From Hormiphora californensis (taxonomy: Eukaryota; Ctenophora; Tentaculata; Cydippida; Pleurobrachiidae), in contig CM035354.1 of the NCBI GenBank assembly GCA_020137815.1, positions 1,986,495-2,050,494 on the forward strand: a stretch of 64,000 nucleotides of DNA, written 5' to 3'. The notes below the pieces were generated by a model, which was not told the origin of the DNA, did no database searches, and was given only the letters and a program-made list of their open reading frames with translations. Position 1 is the first letter of the stretch, and the number at the start of each line of letters is the position of its first letter. The position numbers and the translations under genes are program-made. This document shows positions 33,616 to 43,764 of the stretch, piece by piece.

Positions 33616-34014
33616 GGTATAACAAATGTATAATGCCGTGAGTTTTGGGTAGTGTGAGTGGACTATCAGAGATGTGTGGTTAGTGAGTTTTCAGCTACAT
33701 GATTTAAAGCAGTGTGAGGTGCTGCAGCTGCTGGTGCACTACACAACACATATTGTGTTGCAGCAAGTGTATTTACTAGCACAAGATAATGCACAGTATG
33801 CAGAAGAAAGGAAGTTAGGAGCATGTATTCAAATTAGTGTATTAGGATGTCTACTGACTTCTGAGGTATACGTGAGCGTACTTGTAAAATCCAGGCGCCA
33901 TGCGAGCATTCACATATATAATCATGGTATATTGATTATGCCAAAATAGGGTGTATCGTTCGCGTTATGTGATGTTGTTATTATATGTTGTTGTAGCAAT
34001 ATATTGTTATGTTC

Positions 34015-34125
<111 letters not shown>

Positions 34126-34176
34126 TACTTACTTTTTTTTTTGATACTTTTGATTTGTTAGCCATGATACGTCAGG

Positions 34177-36696
34177 TCATCCCAGGAACTCGGACCACCG
34201 TTTATTGAAACTGGCTCCAACACACCAGTCAGACAAAGAGTTTCTGTTTGGTGCTTGATATCCAGGTGTAGGGGGACGGTCTGGGATATCACGGAGAAGG
34301 AGGTCCAACTTATATTTAAATAAATCAGGGTCCTCAATCTCCCTCAGATCGTCCGGGAGACAGTTCCACAGTCTAGGGCCGATGGAACCGAAAGAAGAGC
34401 TGTATATTGTGCTAGTTCTTTTGCTCTTCACCCGTGACAGGTCAGGTAACTCTGCTTTGACACCGTGGCGGGATGTACGGTTGAAGCTAACACCGGTTTC
34501 GTTTGGTATCAACTCCCGATATGTCTTGTGCATAATTAGCACTGCATACCTATCCCGTCGTCTTTGCAAAGACATCAAGTCAAGGGCTTTTAGGCGCTGC
34601 CAGTAGTCAAGGTCCTTCATACCCGAGATTTTCGCTGTGAAACCCCGCTGAACAGACTCTAGCAGTTGGATGTCTCCGACGGTTTGAGGGCTCCACAATG
34701 GAGAGCAGTACTCCATTAAGCTTCTGACCAGTGATTTATATACAGTGATCATCAGCTCTGGTTCCCTACTGGAGAACACCCCGAACACCCATTGTGCCAT
34801 GCATCTTCCTCGTTTGGCTAAATTTACGAGGTGCGGTCTCCAGGATAAGTCGCTGGAGACTTTGATACCCAGATCCCTTACATGATCCGATGGTGAGATC
34901 TTTGCACCGCCACTAGTGGTGTACTCAATGCCCGTCATAGGAAAGAGGTTCATGTGGGAATTCGGGTTGTGTTTGTGGGTCAGAAGAACATATTTGTCTT
35001 CATTTAGGACCATATTATTTGTCCTGGACCACAGCATCACTCGATCCAGATCCTGCTGTAGCTTCACCATGTCAGTTTCAGCAGATATCTCCATTGCGGC
35101 TCTCGAGTCGTCAGCAAAGAAACTGAGTATAGCATCTTTAACAACCCCCTCAAGATCATTTATAAAGATCAGAAAGAGTAGTGGCGCCAGCACACTCCCC
35201 TGGGGTACACCGCTAATGATGGTTGCGATCTCAGATTGTGATCCGTCAAGAACCACTTTTTGTTTCCTGTCGGTCAGAAAAGATTCCATCCATTCAACAA
35301 TTTGAGAGTGGACTCCATACCGCTTCAGTTTAGCAAGCAGTAGACCAATGTCCACACGGTCAAACGCTCGGCTATAGTCCAGGTACACAGTGTCGACATC
35401 CTTTTCTCCACACAAGGCTTTCATAACCCAGTCTATGTGGCCAAGAAGCTGGGTCAAACACGATCGTCCTTTACGAAAACCATGTTGTTTTTTAGAAAAG
35501 ATTCCATTTTTTTCAAAATGTTCAACCATATGAGCCCTGACAATTCGCTCGAACAGTTTGATTACATGACTCGTTAAAGTAACAGGCCTGTAGTTTTTGG
35601 TGCTGGACTTGTCCCCCTTTTTGTAGAGGGGTACAACGTGACCCATTTTGTAGTACTCCGGCACTTTCCTTAGTCGAAGTGAGTCACGCCACATGAGTCC
35701 CAGAGGTTTCACCAGTACCTCCGCACACTCTTTCAGGATCCGGGAGGGGATTCCATCCGGTCCGGGTGAGGAAGAAGACTCCAGGTCCTTACACACCTTG
35801 ATGATATCTTCATCGTGGAGCTCAATACCATCATCTAACCATGATAGCTCAGGCTTTTTGAAGGTAGGCTCCTCGGTTTCAGGGTTGTTCGGGTCGCTGA
35901 ATACCCTGCAGAACTCGCTTTGAAAAGCGTCTGCGATATCTTTGGGTTCAGTTACCATGGAGCCATCCTCTTTTGTGATCAGGGGAATGCTAGACTTCCC
36001 CTTTGCAAAAGATTTTGCGAAGGAGTAGAAGTACCGTGGGTCTGACTTCATCTTCAGTACCGCACGTCGCTCACGGTCATCTTTCCTGGCTAGTACCAGG
36101 TCTTTGATCTCCAGGCAGACCTGAGAAAGATGCTCCTCTACCTCTTCTGCTGCTGCTACTTGGTCCTTACTTCTCAGGGCTTCCATACGTGCTCGGAGTT
36201 TGATCTTCTTTCTCCGTAGCTTTTTGTAGCAGTTTGGTTTCCCTTTGGGAGCTTTTACTTCCGGGAATACCTCCTGGCAGACAGAGAGAATTTCTTGGGT
36301 GAACACACTTGGAAAACTCTGAAAATCGCTCTCACTGTGAAGCTTTTCCCAGTTGAGCTCGGCTAGTCTCTCTCTCAGGAGATCGTAGTCCCCGTTGTGC
36401 CAGTCAAGAGCTCTGAATCCTTCCAGTTTAGCTCGATGTCTCTGTTGAGGGCGAGATGGGTGGAAGGTAAGACCCACATGCACTAGGTTATGGTCCGACA
36501 TCTCTGTGCCTACCACCTGAACTTTGCCCACCAGAGATACCTTGTTCACAAGGAACAAGTCAAGGATATTTTGCCCTCTAGTAGGGGAGTCCACAATCTG
36601 TTGCAGAAAATAGTTCTCCGAAAACTCCAGAAGATCTCGAGCTGACCGTGTATTTTCTGCTGACCTGCCTCCGATAGACAGGTTTTTCCAAGTCAA
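34177..36696 (-). CDS. LINE ORF2, reverse transcriptase portion
   Basis: 839 codons. The N-terminus is the end of an apurinic endonuclease-like domain (MSDHNLVHVGL, the catalytic SDH). The RT domain follows: PGPDGIPSRILKE, YRPVTLTSHVIKLFERIV, KKQHGFRKGRSC, DYSRAFDRVD, GVPQGSVLAPLLFLIFINDL and the active site SFFADDSRAA, then the thumb region (MSLQRRRDRY) and the tail IPDRPP...DWCV. The active-site motif is FADD, a common LINE variant. The start codon shown is not the biological start: ORF2 begins upstream in another frame (36578-37210) and is broken by a one-base shift near 36700. Confidence 0.93.
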   Translation of the reverse strand: MTWKNLSIGGRSAENTRSARDLLEFSENYFLQQIVDSPTRGQNILDLFLVNKVSLVGKVQVVGTEMSDHNLVHVGLTFHPSRPQQRHRAKLEGFRALDWHNGDYDLLRERLAELNWEKLHSESDFQSFPSVFTQEILSVCQEVFPEVKAPKGKPNCYKKLRRKKIKLRARMEALRSKDQVAAAEEVEEHLSQVCLEIKDLVLARKDDRERRAVLKMKSDPRYFYSFAKSFAKGKSSIPLITKEDGSMVTEPKDIADAFQSEFCRVFSDPNNPETEEPTFKKPELSWLDDGIELHDEDIIKVCKDLESSSSPGPDGIPSRILKECAEVLVKPLGLMWRDSLRLRKVPEYYKMGHVVPLYKKGDKSSTKNYRPVTLTSHVIKLFERIVRAHMVEHFEKNGIFSKKQHGFRKGRSCLTQLLGHIDWVMKALCGEKDVDTVYLDYSRAFDRVDIGLLLAKLKRYGVHSQIVEWMESFLTDRKQKVVLDGSQSEIATIISGVPQGSVLAPLLFLIFINDLEGVVKDAILSFFADDSRAAMEISAETDMVKLQQDLDRVMLWSRTNNMVLNEDKYVLLTHKHNPNSHMNLFPMTGIEYTTSGGAKISPSDHVRDLGIKVSSDLSWRPHLVNLAKRGRCMAQWVFGVFSSREPELMITVYKSLVRSLMEYCSPLWSPQTVGDIQLLESVQRGFTAKISGMKDLDYWQRLKALDLMSLQRRRDRYAVLIMHKTYRELIPNETGVSFNRTSRHGVKAELPDLSRVKSKRTSTIYSSSFGSIGPRLWNCLPDDLREIEDPDLFKYKLDLLLRDIPDRPPTPGYQAPNRNSLSDWCVGASFNKRWSEFLG

Positions 36697-37210
36697 TTGT
36701 CGGAAAATTAAAGTCCCCCATAAGGAAGAAATCGGTATCCGGGTCCTTTTCTAAGTTGGAAACTAAGAACTGGAGAACTCCGGAAAAGCTGTGATAAGGG
36801 GCATCAGGGGGTCGGTATACTACAGCAATACTCATGGAACAAGATGGGAGACGGCAGAAAACCGCCTCACATGTGCCATCGTCGTAGCTAGCTGACCATT
36901 TAATCGGCACACCTTCATCTATATAAAGAAGAGCACCTCCTCCCTGTCTACCTACCCTATCCGCTCGAATACACTGGTAGCCCGGCAGCTGGATTTGTGC
37001 ATCCAGGTGAAAATCCCTCAACCACGACTCAGTGATACCTATAAAAGGTACGCATACCCCCTTCTCCCTAAGTGAGAGAATCTCGTGGTTCAGTACATCT
37101 TTCTTCCACCTTGTATTGCTGCGGGCGCCAGGGTTGAAACCCCCAGCATTTAACACCAGGCAGGCTGACTCATGAAACTGAAGTCTGGCATCTGGCTTTG
37201 GGGGAGCCAT
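36578..37210 (-). pseudogene. LINE ORF2, endonuclease portion (frameshifted from the RT portion)
   Basis: Encodes the front of an APE-type endonuclease: LNAGG, IGITESWL, GYQCIRADR..GGGALLYI, AVVYRPP, and FFLMGDFNFPTID. Near codon 160 the frame departs from the family, and the continuation is found in the overlapping frame that starts at 36696. This copy therefore carries a single-base frameshift and is probably inactive, unless the break is a sequencing error. Confidence 0.88.
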
Positions 37211-38478
37211 GCCGACTTTAACGGAGGACCCGGGAGCCCATGTACCTGGAACCTGCTCACTGATTTCTCCATGGAGTCCATTCTCCCTATCAGCCGGGTT
37301 AGAATCTCCTCGAACCTTTGAAAATCCTGGTATCTGGCGAACTTTCCAGCCTCCTCTACCTTTTCTTGCAGGGGAGCTGGAGTAGTGGTGGGGCAGGTTT
37401 GGTTTTTTGGCTGGGTCTTTTCCTTCATGTTAGCCAGCTTGTTAGCCCGAGTTTTGACTGCAGCTTTTCTCAACTTGTTGTACCCAAACGGATGGTACAG
37501 CTTGCATTTAGAGTTAAAACAGCATGCTTCAGTTTGTACAAATTTGCACAGTTTTGGGTGGAATAGGACACAACTAGTATCGGTACAGCCCTTTTTAGAT
37601 GTACCAAATTTCAGGAAAGATTTGCAAACTGTTAGATGCCTATCCTTACAAGGTCTACCCATAATTAGCTTTGTCCCCCTCGTCCCGTGTTGGCAACCCC
37701 ACTCAAGAAATGCCTTACACACTGGCCGGCTATCCGGGGTCTCTCCTCCAATATCATCCTTTTTGTCACTATCTTTCTTTGCCTCCTCAACCGCAGTCTC
37801 TTCCTCCGGGTCCTTTTTCTCAGTATTATCACTGGCGACAACTTTTACTTCATCAGTAACAACAGCAGATTCAGAGAGACTCTTGACCGCCCCCTTTAGA
37901 ATGTCTGTGACTGGAGTCTGATCACTTTGTGAACTAATACTGTTGTTGCGAGAACGGGCTGAGATACTAGCTGGGGTAGCAGTAGTAGGAACCTCAGTTG
38001 TGGCGAAAGAGTGGTAGCAGTTATAACAAAGCCAGACCATGTGTGCGAGAGAGGAGGTAACCTCTTGGTGCTGCTGCAATGAAGCAGATACCCGGTCACA
38101 TGCATGTGCCCCCCTACCGCAAACATGGCACTCAATAGCTGGAACACTGTCTAGAGATAGCTTGTATTTCACATTGCATTCCGCACACAAACACGGTGTC
38201 AGCTGGTTGAAACGACGCATAATCACAACCGCCAATTTGTCCCGATTAGAGAAAACTCTCTTCAAGTTCGGGTCCGCGATGCCCATGAAGGTGGCAACTC
38301 CTTCAAGTGATGCTCTGCTCTGTTTGGCAAGTAATGCAGCATTGGAGTTATCAGACTGAGCTGGATCAATCAAACTGAGGCAGCGTACTATTTCCTGGTT
38401 TCCGGATGCAGAACTTAGCAGATGACCCAATGCAGAATTACGAGCATCATGTTTCTCTCGTGTAGCACTATCCGACAT
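37150..38478 (-). CDS. LINE ORF1, zinc-finger nucleic-acid-binding protein
   Basis: 442 codons. A PHD-like Cys/His cluster lies at about residues 95-160 (LCAEC, CHVCGRGAH, CYNC). An acidic low-complexity linker follows. About residues 250-335 form a run of CCCH-type fingers (CKAFLEWGC..H, CKSFLKFG..C..H, CKFVQTEACCFNSKCKLYH), then a short coiled region. CCCH fingers in ORF1 suggest RNA binding in the retrotransposon ribonucleoprotein. The end of ORF1 overlaps the start of ORF2. Confidence 0.85.
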   Translation of the reverse strand: MSDSATREKHDARNSALGHLLSSASGNQEIVRCLSLIDPAQSDNSNAALLAKQSRASLEGVATFMGIADPNLKRVFSNRDKLAVVIMRRFNQLTPCLCAECNVKYKLSLDSVPAIECHVCGRGAHACDRVSASLQQHQEVTSSLAHMVWLCYNCYHSFATTEVPTTATPASISARSRNNSISSQSDQTPVTDILKGAVKSLSESAVVTDEVKVVASDNTEKKDPEEETAVEEAKKDSDKKDDIGGETPDSRPVCKAFLEWGCQHGTRGTKLIMGRPCKDRHLTVCKSFLKFGTSKKGCTDTSCVLFHPKLCKFVQTEACCFNSKCKLYHPFGYNKLRKAAVKTRANKLANMKEKTQPKNQTCPTTTPAPLQEKVEEAGKFARYQDFQRFEEILTRLIGRMDSMEKSVSRFQVHGLPGPPLKSAWLPQSQMPDFSFMSQPAWC

Positions 38479-38609
38479 AATTAATCACAAATATAGCAAT
38501 CAAAACAATCCAAATAGTTACAGAGATTCAGAGAGATTGTGTGTAGCAAGTGCAAAGGTAAAGGGGTGAAGAGAGCACACCAAAGCAAATTAACTTCCTA
38601 CGAAAAGAG

Positions 38610-38628
38610 AGGGAGAGAGAGGGAGAGA

Positions 38629-38708
<80 letters not shown>
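38610..38708. repeat. (GA)n microsatellite
   Basis: GA run of about 100 bp with GGGAGAGA interruptions at its left end. It lies 5' of the LINE and next to the possible first exon (38748-38805) of the 5-phosphatase gene. Confidence 0.95.
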
Positions 38709-38712
<4 letters not shown>

Positions 38713-38864
38713 TGAACAATGAACAAGCAATACAAACATGTTGTTACCTGAGGAGAGAGCAGTGGTTCGCTGACGAGGTTCGCTAATATCTGCTAAGTCT
38801 ACCATATCACAACTACACCTATTAGCTAACAAGGAGGCATATTTAGCTCAGGGACTATGGAGTG

Positions 38865-39018
38865 TAAAGTCGGATTTTTTGAAACTGTCACCCCCTTTTC
38901 GTGCGCAGAATGTTTTTGCGCGTCACATCACATATTAACGTGTGGTGTGCGCGTCAAAATTGATAAATTTCACATGCGCAGTCATTTTGGGGTGACAGTT
39001 TCAAAAAATCCGTCTTTA
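38865..39018. mobile_element. 154-bp MITE (TAAAGTCGG family), copy 1
   Basis: TAAAGTCGGATTTTTTGAAA / TTTCAAAAAATCCGTCTTTA termini. Next inward come CTGTCACCCC and GGGGTGACAG, and the interior is GC-rich with GCGCGTCA. A near-identical copy lies at 41187-41341. From 39019 to 39810 I see no gene; a short TAAGTTAAGTATAAATAT direct repeat is at about 39771. Confidence 0.88.
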
Positions 39019-39814
39019 CTCTCGCTGTTCACGTCATAACTTTTTGTATTGCTAGTGGTGGATTTTAGAGTCTGGATGGAGATGTATTATGCTGGAAAGA
39101 CGGACTTTGATTATCCGAAACTGCACTTTTTTGCTTTAAACTGTTATGTGACAGTCACATAATTGTGACTATACCTTCCCTGTCCAGTGTCCTTAACAGA
39201 CTCACCTTGGTCCCTGTCCTTCCCAGTTCTCTAGGTGTCCAAATCCACGAAAATTAAAACAAGTTGGTTTTACCAAACAAATGTTTCGATCCTAGATGTC
39301 CAAATCCCCAATTTATTTGCCAATTGCCTACACACCGACGCCTCGGCCCTCGAGTAAGTAAGCAGGTATGCCACACAATTGTTTTCAAATTTTGAGAACG
39401 TTTGTCGCCAATCGTCGCCACCAATTCTTTTGACTTGTAGATAAGAAATTACTGAGCTCTTTCGGCTTTCCTTATAACCCAAAATTTTGAAGATTGGCGA
39501 AGAAACCGACGGTTCAAAAGGTATTATCTTTGAACGATTTCCTCAGGCGCGGGGCGCCATTAATTTCTAATTTTCTCCGCCTGCCACCGATCTGTAAATC
39601 TCGTGATACTGTTCAGCTTTCAGGTTCTGAAAAAAGGGAAGGAACTAGGAAGGAGTAGAGACTAAAGTTTTTGCGAAGGCCGGGGTACCGGTTCAAATAG
39701 AATATATGTCAGTACAATATTATTTACATGAATAGGTATAAAAATAAAATTTACTCTTACGGGTGTAATAAGTTAAGTATAAATATATAATAAGTTAAGT
39801 ATAAATATCAATGT

Positions 39815-41092
39815 TCTGCTAGCTAAATTAAGGCGATATGGTATTGGAGGCCAACTCCTTCAGTGGATCAGTGCGTGGATCCTGGGCAGGAATCAGTGTG
39901 TAATGGTGGATGGAGTGAGGTCACCCTGGGCCGAGGTACTTAGTGGGGTTGCCCAGGGTAGTGTGCTCGGACCACTTCTTTTCCTCATATATATTCTTGA
40001 CCTGGAGTCAGTGCTAGACGGTAGCATGTGTCTAACTTTTGCTGACGATACTAAGTTGGTAAAAGCTATTTCGGATATGACTAGCCAGGCGTGCCTACAG
40101 AACGATCTTTTAAGAGTGGCAGAATGGGCAAAGAAGAACAATATGAAGTTACATGAGGATAAATTTCAGCTCTTGAGCTATAGTCTGAATAAGTCTGCTA
40201 TCCTCAGACAGTTTCCTTTCGCAGCTGAAGTGTTTTCATATACTACAAGCTCAGGTGTGCAGTTGACCCCCGAACCTGATGTTCGTGATCTGGGTGTCCA
40301 GATGTCTGCAGATGGGTCATGGACGAGGCACATTTCTATCATAGTGCGGAAGGCTTCCCTCTTGAGTGGCTGGATATTCAGCGTTTTTCGGGACCGTTCT
40401 CCGGAGGTTATGGTACAGCTTTTCAAGTCCTTGGTCAGGCCTATTCTTGAGTACTGTTGCCTAGTCTGGAACCCTTCCAAGGCTGGTGATATCAAGGCTA
40501 TTGAGAATGTCCAACGTTGTTTCACCAGACGTCTTGATGGTATGCAGGGTCATGACTATTGGGATAGACTGAAATTGCTCAATCTTATGTCCCTTCAGCG
40601 TCGGAGACAGCGCTACATTCTGATTCATGTGTGGAAGACGATTCATGGTTTTGTACCTAACTCTGCCAACCTAGTATTTCAACAGCACGCTAGACTGGGT
40701 ATGCGGATAGTCCCACCACCTTACCCCTATAGAGCAGAAACGAAACGAGCTAATCAATTTCACTGCTCATTTGGTCCAAGAGCAGCACATTTATGGAACA
40801 CTCTACCTGCTGCTGTCAATTCTTGTGTGAGCTTGAATCAGTTCAAATCATCATTGGGCAATTACTTGACAGGATTTCACGATCGTCCTCCAGTCAGAGG
40901 GTACCCGCCACTTCCAAATGACCTTTCGCCTCAATGTGCTGTGCTGTGCTGATGAGTGTGAGTGTGAAGGGATAGTTTTTCAACTTGATTTTATTTAGGT
41001 GGACCCATTCAGGGAAGGCCTGTTTCTTTATAAATAAAACTTTAATTGTAAACTTGTAAACTTGTAAACTTGTAAACTTGTATAAATAAATC
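39815..41092 (+). mobile_element. 5'-truncated LINE of a second subfamily
   Basis: Begins inside an RT domain around 39815-39840 and continues with an open frame to 40952: GVAQGSVLGPLLFLIYILDL, active site LTFADDTKLV, MSLQRRRQRY, and the tail FHDRPPVRGYPP. The 5' half (ORF1, endonuclease, RT fingers) is missing, as expected from incomplete reverse transcription. The 3' end is a short tandem (AACTTGTA)n at about 41047-41085. The frame carries no break, so the insertion is fairly young. It differs from the 34-38 kb LINE. Confidence 0.88.
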
Positions 41093-41186
41093 AGATAATA
41101 AGATGAAAATCGTTTGTTTTGCAGCAAAACTTTTGCTACAAAAGTGTGTCCATTTGTTGCCCCTGTACCCCCTGATGGCGAGAGAC

Positions 41187-41341
41187 TAAAGTCGGATTTT
41201 TTGAAACTGTCACCCCCCTTTTCGTGCGCGGAATGTTTTTGCGCGTCACATCATATGTTAACGTGTGGTGTGCGCGTCAAAATTGCTAAATTTCACATGC
41301 GCGGTCATTTTGGGGTGACAGTTTCAAAAAATCCGACTTTA
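41187..41341. mobile_element. 155-bp MITE (TAAAGTCGG family), copy 2
   Basis: TAAAGTCGGATTTTTTGAAA...TTTCAAAAAATCCGACTTTA, over 90 % identical by eye to 38865-39018 and in the same orientation. It lies 95 bp past the truncated LINE. Confidence 0.9.
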
Positions 41342-41360
41342 GAGAATCTCGACAAAATTT

Positions 41361-41583
41361 GTAGTGGAAGCTCTTACGGTATTTCCCACGCCCCGTGGGA
41401 AAGTTTTTGACCGTGGGAAAATTTTCAAACCGTGGGAAAAGAGAGATACATACAATAACATGAAAAAAATAATTATTTTTTTAATGTTATTGTATGTATC
41501 TCTCTTTTCCCACGGTTTGAAAACTTTCCCACAGTCAAAAACTTTCCCACGGGGCGTGGGAAATACCGTAAGAGCTTCTACTA
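41361..41583. mobile_element. 223-bp near-perfect hairpin element
   Basis: GTAGTGGAAGCTCTTACGG through CCCACGCCCCGTGGGAAAG pairs with CTTTCCCACGGGGCGTGGG through CCGTAAGAGCTTCTAC. Arms are about 105 bp and the loop is AATAATTATT. Direct CGTGGGAAA repeats lie within each arm. From 41584 to 42317 there is only AT/GC mixed sequence, including degenerate TTAGGG-like words near 41970-42030. Confidence 0.85.
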
Positions 41584-42317
41584 TTGGGAAAAACCGTCGA
41601 AAAATGAAACGATTTTCACTTTGTGAAAATCAAATAAACAGTGCGCGGCTTTAGAAAGTTCAATTCCGCAGCGTTTTTGCTGAAAAAGTACGCGTGTTCC
41701 ATTCAACTCGCAATTTGGCGACGCCGCACAGTTTAAACTTGAGATTTTCAATTTCGACATGTTTCAGCTTTCTCAAATTTTGTCAAAAGTTTGAATTGGA
41801 ATGCGCTGCAGCCCCCTCATGCGCGCACCCCCGCAACCTTATATTATATTATAAGGGGCCTGCAACGTATGCCAAAAGTTTGAAAAGCGCTGCCTTATCC
41901 CGCGCGGAAAACGTTAAAATCTGGGTGCCTTTCATTGCTAACAATTCGTAGTTTTGGCGCGCGCGACGGGTTAGGGCTATCCGTTAGGGTCTGGTTAGGG
42001 TTTGGTTTGGGGTTACCGGTTAGGGCTATCGATTCTCTAACTGATACCGTTTAGTTTACACAAATCGGCCATGTGGTTCCATGGCTATAGCCGTTTGAAA
42101 AAAGTCGGTCTAAGTATACTCTTTTGGCAGCGCGCACCTGTAAACAGGCTGCAAGGCACCCAGATTATAATCGCGCCCATCCCGCGCTGCCAGCAACGTT
42201 TACCAAGTCAAAAGTACAAAATTTGATCAAAAAATTCGATATCTTCTCCCTTTCTCTCTCTAGTCTCTCTCCCTTTCCTATCTCCGTACCCTAATTTCTT
42301 CAGTAACAATATGAGTC

Positions 42318-43550
42318 ATGGTAGGCCGAGTTAACCTTGCATTTGCTGGATGTGGATTTCTGGGCCTTTACCACACGGGTGTCGTAGCAGCCCTCAGGAC
42401 AAATGGATCACGGTTCCTAGACAAAGTGGATAGATATTCAGGAGCCTCAGCGGGTTCACTTCATGCTGTGATGTTGGCCTGTAACATTCCTCTGGAACAT
42501 ACCATTTCTATGGGACTACGGTATGACTGGCCTCTCGGATAACGTCCTGTTTGTATGAGCTTTTTATTATATTGATAGCGAAGTTGCCCCTAATTTCATT
42601 ACCAAGAGTTTTTAATTTCCCACAACCAGGATCGCATCGAAAATTCGTTCGAACCTACACAAAATTCCCTGGCAAAATCTCGATGCAGAACTGAGGAGTA
42701 GTCTGGAGGATGTCTTGCCTCCTAACGCTCATTGTCAAGCCAACAATCGCCTCTTTGTCTCCGTGACTTATCTTAACCCACCTTCTAAATTTGAAAATAA
42801 GGTAATACAACGATCACCCTGCCAGATTTGATTTTGCATACTCACCTTCCTAAAACAGTTGGTATCTGAGTTTGCCACACGGGAAAGTCTGATCGATGCT
42901 TTAGCCCAAAGCTGCTACATCCCACTATACTCTGGATTCGGGATACCCAGGGAAGGCGATCAGTGGGCAATTGATGGTGCCTACTCAGATAACCTTCCCA
43001 TGGCTGAGGTAGGTTACATGTAACAACAGAGATTTTCTGAATTAGTTTTTACAATTGTTTCACAACCGTGATATACGATCGCGATTTGTCGATAAGATCT
43101 CCACATATGATTGAGCAATCTCTGTAACACAAGATTATTTCATCCAGGATCTTCGCAACTATCAAGGTGTCCCCATTTGTTGGGGAGAGTGTTGTGTGTA
43201 CTGCAGAGATAAGCCCACAGGAGGAGAATAAGGCAATTAACATTGTTTATAGGAAACACTCCCTTCGCCCTAACCACTAGCAACTTTCGAAGGATTACTA
43301 AGTAAGAATGCTTTTCATACAATGAATAATTGGAAGTTATATTTCAAACATGTAAATTATTGTACATAGTTAGTGCAATCATATAACGACGATTCGTCTT
43401 TTCAGAGTTGTTCTACCTCCTGATATTGAGGAAATGAAAGCTTTGTATCTTTCTGGGTTTTCTGATGCTAAACTCTTTCTTAAAAAGGAAGGCTATTTCG
43501 ATCAGGCACCCCCTCCTGATGTGCTTCACCTATTTGTGGAAGATAATTGA
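42318..43550 (+). CDS. Patatin-like phospholipase (PNPLA4/PNPLA2-like lipase)
   Basis: Exons 42318-42528, about 42632-42800, 42860-43008, about 43148-43303 and 43407-43550 (TGA). The patatin fold is clear. NLAFAGCGFLGLYHTGV contains the glycine-rich oxyanion loop, YSGASAGSL contains the nucleophile Ser in G-x-S-x-G, and WAIDGAYSDNLP contains the catalytic Asp in D-G-A. The size of about 260-270 residues and the tail (ALYLSGFSDAKLFLKKEGYF) are closest to PNPLA4, a lipid-droplet triacylglycerol or retinyl-ester hydrolase. In the fourth exon the frame stops after HSLRPNH and the family-like continuation is in the next frame, consistent with one extra C in a CCC run near 43275. Intron-exon limits of exons 2-4 are approximate. 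Confidence 0.85.
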
Positions 43551-43764
43551 GCATCTAAAGTCTAAATCTGTCTGTAAATACTGTTAGTAAATTGTGTCTG
43601 ATTTCTTTAAAAAGTTTTTATTCATTGTTGTTTATTTTATCGATATCTTAGGTCAAACTATTACATTTCCCCCACGCCTAATTGCAACATCTCTCCCACT
43701 ATCCCACTATCTCTACCTCTCTCCCTCTATCTATCTCTCCCTGAATAGTCATGGTGAAGGCATT

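Noticed and set aside
33674-33949. 91-codon plus-strand frame with helical character
   Set aside because: Lies antisense inside the region of the 5-phosphatase gene, without a family match or splice context; not enough to annotate.
41960-42035. TTAGGG-like words suggesting an interstitial telomere
   Set aside because: Only a few irregular GGTTAGGG/GTTTGG words without a regular hexamer array; too weak to call.
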